A stretch of 64,000 nucleotides of DNA from CBDFHF01 sp965247565 (GTDB lineage: Bacteria > Pseudomonadota > Gammaproteobacteria > Methylococcales > Methylomonadaceae): NCBI GenBank assembly GCA_965247565.1, contig CBDFHF010000003.1, positions 1,054,001-1,118,000 on the forward strand, written 5' to 3'. The notes under the pieces were generated by a model, which saw only the letters and a list, made by a program, of their open reading frames with translations, did no database searches and was not told where the DNA came from. The position numbers and the translations under genes were made by a program. Below, one piece after another: positions 62,222 through 64,000 of the stretch. The stretch's first letter is position 1. Every line of letters begins with the position of its first letter.

Positions 62222-63649
62222 GTGGTTTTTAGTTCTTATCTCTTCATATTCGTCTTTCTCCCTATATTTTTAATTACCTATAAGTTAGTTGATTCTCGTT
62301 ATAGAAACCATCTTATTTTAGTTGCCAGCCTCTTTTTCTACTATGTCGGTGATCCGAAAGGCGTGTGGGTATTATTGGCTGCGATAATTGGGAATTATTC
62401 GATAGGTTATCTTATAGACTTGAGCCTTCCCGATAATAGCCCTGAAAAAGCTAATACCTATGCAAAGTTTTTTCTAATTTTGGGTGTTGTTTTTAATCTC
62501 TTAGTCTTAGGGTATTTTAAATATATTGGTTTTTTGACCACTAACGTAAATAATTTGATGGGCTTTTGGGGACATCCAACCGCTGTTCCTGCTGTATCTG
62601 TGATGTTGCCGTTAGGAGTTAGTTTTTTTGTTTTTCAAGGTATTAGTTATTTAGTAGATATATATCGAGGCACAATCAAAGCAACGCATAATCTTTTGGT
62701 GTTTGCCACGTTTAAATCCCTATTTCCTCAATTAATTGCCGGCCCTATTGTTAGGTATAAAGATATTGCCGCTGAATTACCTCACAGAACTATTAGCAGC
62801 GACATGATATTTCAGGGCGTGATTCGCTTTGTCATAGGATTTAATAAGAAAGTATTACTTGCTGATACGTTTGCTGTGACAGCGGATGCTTTATTTTCTT
62901 TACCTGCTTCCGAGCTAAATTTTGGTACGGCATGGCTCGGTGCAATTACTTATTCACTACAAATTTACTTTGATTTCTCAGCCTATTCAGATATGGCTAT
63001 TGGGTTAGGATTGATGATGGGTTTTCGTTTTCCCGAAAATTTTAATTACCCTTATACAGCAACTTCCATTAGAGATTTTTGGCGCCGGTGGCATATGACG
63101 TTATCCCGTTGGTTTCGCGATTATGTTTATATTCCACTAGGTGGAAACCAACTGGGTTCCGTTAGAACTTATTTTAATTTGCTAGCAATCTTTATATTGA
63201 CGGGCCTTTGGCATGGAGCATCATGGACGTTTGTAGTATGGGGGCTTTGGCATGGTTTCTTTATGGTATTTGAGCGACTAAGCGATTTTGAAAGGCGTGT
63301 CAGATTTGCGCCTGCACGATGGCTTTATATGCTGGGAGTTGTTGTTTTCGGGTGGGTGCTTTTTCGTGCCGATAATTTTGCCTATGCATTGCATAGTTCC
63401 GCACTTATGATAGGGTTAAAGACAGGACCTGAAAATTATCCAGTTGCGGAGTATTGGGACAACGCCCTTGCTATCGCTATCATTTCCGGTGCAATATTAA
63501 GCTTTCCTATATATGGGATTATCAAAGATCTGTTGACGCACCGGTGGCGACTCACTTTGGGAGTATCCGGTTTATCATTTTTTTTCATATTGGCCAGTAT
63601 GAAAGTGCTCTCTGGCGCTTATAGTCCTTTCCTTTATTTCAGATTTTAA
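62222..63649 (+). CDS. MBOAT-family O-acyltransferase (AlgI/PatA-like)
   Basis: The 475-residue membrane protein starts at a GTG (VFSSYLFIFVFLPIF, as in AlgI). It has PLGVSFFVFQGISYLVDIYRG, LFPQLIAGPIVRY, FWRRWHMTLSRWFRDYVYIPLGG (in part: RRWHMTLSRWFRDYVYI) and LTGLWHGASWTF, with the conserved His291 and catalytic His331. Such proteins pass acetyl groups across the inner membrane to a periplasmic partner that modifies a polysaccharide. The partner is the next gene. Confidence 0.93.
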   Translation: MVFSSYLFIFVFLPIFLITYKLVDSRYRNHLILVASLFFYYVGDPKGVWVLLAAIIGNYSIGYLIDLSLPDNSPEKANTYAKFFLILGVVFNLLVLGYFKYIGFLTTNVNNLMGFWGHPTAVPAVSVMLPLGVSFFVFQGISYLVDIYRGTIKATHNLLVFATFKSLFPQLIAGPIVRYKDIAAELPHRTISSDMIFQGVIRFVIGFNKKVLLADTFAVTADALFSLPASELNFGTAWLGAITYSLQIYFDFSAYSDMAIGLGLMMGFRFPENFNYPYTATSIRDFWRRWHMTLSRWFRDYVYIPLGGNQLGSVRTYFNLLAIFILTGLWHGASWTFVVWGLWHGFFMVFERLSDFERRVRFAPARWLYMLGVVVFGWVLFRADNFAYALHSSALMIGLKTGPENYPVAEYWDNALAIAIISGAILSFPIYGIIKDLLTHRWRLTLGVSGLSFFFILASMKVLSGAYSPFLYFRF

Positions 63650-64000
63650 TGATGAAATCTCGATCTTTATACCGACTAATCAATGGATCTTTTTTATTGG
63701 TGCTAATTATCCCCGCTATAGCAGTGTTGCAATCTTATAAACTAAGGGAGGTTGTAGCTGTAACTATCCGATCGCCAGATCATTGGGACGAACAGAGAGA
63801 AGTTTTAAGACGGTCTACGGGCTTATGGAGTAAAGCGGTGGAAAGTTATTCGAAGATTCTTTATGGACTAGGAGCGAGTAATTCAAAATCTGTCGCTGTG
63901 GTTGGGCGAGATGGTTGGGTTTTTCTTGGTGATATTTTTAATAATAATATGGCTCAAGCTTTGGGCAGACGGCATTTTAATAAAGAAGACATTGTAAATT
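63649..64000 (+). CDS. AlgX/AlgJ-like polysaccharide O-acetyltransferase partner (3' end outside window)
   Basis: An open frame begins at ATG 63649 (overlapping the MBOAT stop as TAATG) or ATG 63652 and runs off the window, at least 116 codons. It has an N-terminal membrane anchor (about 10-26, LINGSFLLVLIIPAIAVL) and VVGRDGWVFLGD, the typical opening of the SGNH-like AlgJ/AlgX domain. Catalytic residues lie beyond the window. It should act with the MBOAT protein to O-acetylate the exported glycan. Confidence 0.8.
   Translation, partial: MMKSRSLYRLINGSFLLVLIIPAIAVLQSYKLREVVAVTIRSPDHWDEQREVLRRSTGLWSKAVESYSKILYGLGASNSKSVAVVGRDGWVFLGDIFNNNMAQALGRRHFNKEDIVN

Overview
The window looks like chromosome of a free-living, aerobic, nitrogen-fixing gammaproteobacterium, plausibly a Methylococcales-type methanotroph. 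The gammaproteobacterial assignment rests on gene order: yfiH(pgeF)-rluD facing bamD, speD next to an OsmC gene and a CRP-family gene, and a complete mraZ-to-lpxC division and cell-wall cluster. The diazotroph assignment rests on an Azotobacter-like nifB-fdxN-nifO-...-nifQ block with a Shethna FeSII-like protein. The methanotroph label is only an inference: no methane or methanol oxidation gene lies in the window.

Layout. 1-6.6 kb: the end of a large nonaheme cytochrome with an Ig-like domain, speD, an OsmC-family protein, a Crp/Clp-type regulator and two exported DUF1566 proteins. 6.7-10.1 kb: a ZIP metal transporter, pgeF, rluD and bamD. 10.5-20.5 kb: an accessory stretch with an exported beta-propeller protein, a BrnT/BrnA toxin-antitoxin pair, an exported SBP56/methanethiol-oxidase-type protein, a DUF4242 gene and its likely TetR regulator with matching operators, a cold-shock protein, a cupin, an unlisted 27-residue membrane peptide, a transketolase and a long gap with a candidate structured RNA. 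20.5-39.2 kb: the dcw cluster (mraZ, rsmH, ftsL, ftsI, murE, murF, mraY, murD, ftsW, murG, murC, murB, ddl, ftsQ, ftsA, ftsZ, lpxC), tightly packed with many overlaps and led by a clear sigma70 promoter and an array of MraZ-type boxes. 39.2-47.2 kb: dciA-like gene, lipoprotein, alkaline phosphatase, a collagen-like (Gly-Thr-Ser)n protein convergent with an autotransporter-type O-heptosyltransferase, ppa, thyA and lgt. 47.2-52.8 kb: a transposase-like remnant, then a nif accessory operon on the minus strand under a sigma54 promoter with a NifA site. Both nifB and nifQ carry a one-base frameshift in a T run. 53.2-64 kb: a surface polysaccharide locus with rfbB, rfbA, an ABC exporter (wzm/wzt), a WbdD-like methyltransferase/kinase-like/coiled-coil protein, an RgpF-type glycosyltransferase and an O-acetylation pair (MBOAT plus the start of an AlgX/AlgJ-like protein).

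How the genes work together. The dcw block supplies peptidoglycan precursors, the divisome and the lipid A commitment step. The nif block makes FeMo-cofactor precursors, supplies electrons and probably protects nitrogenase from oxygen. The last 11 kb make, cap, export and acetylate a deoxyhexose-containing glycan. The two most striking observations are (i) a 38-copy Thr-Ser-Gly repeat protein beside a dedicated protein O-heptosyltransferase, which together look like an uncharacterised surface or periplasmic glycoprotein system, and (ii) a WbdD-like chain terminator whose coiled coil is built from six near-identical 14-residue units, a possible adjustable molecular ruler for polysaccharide length.
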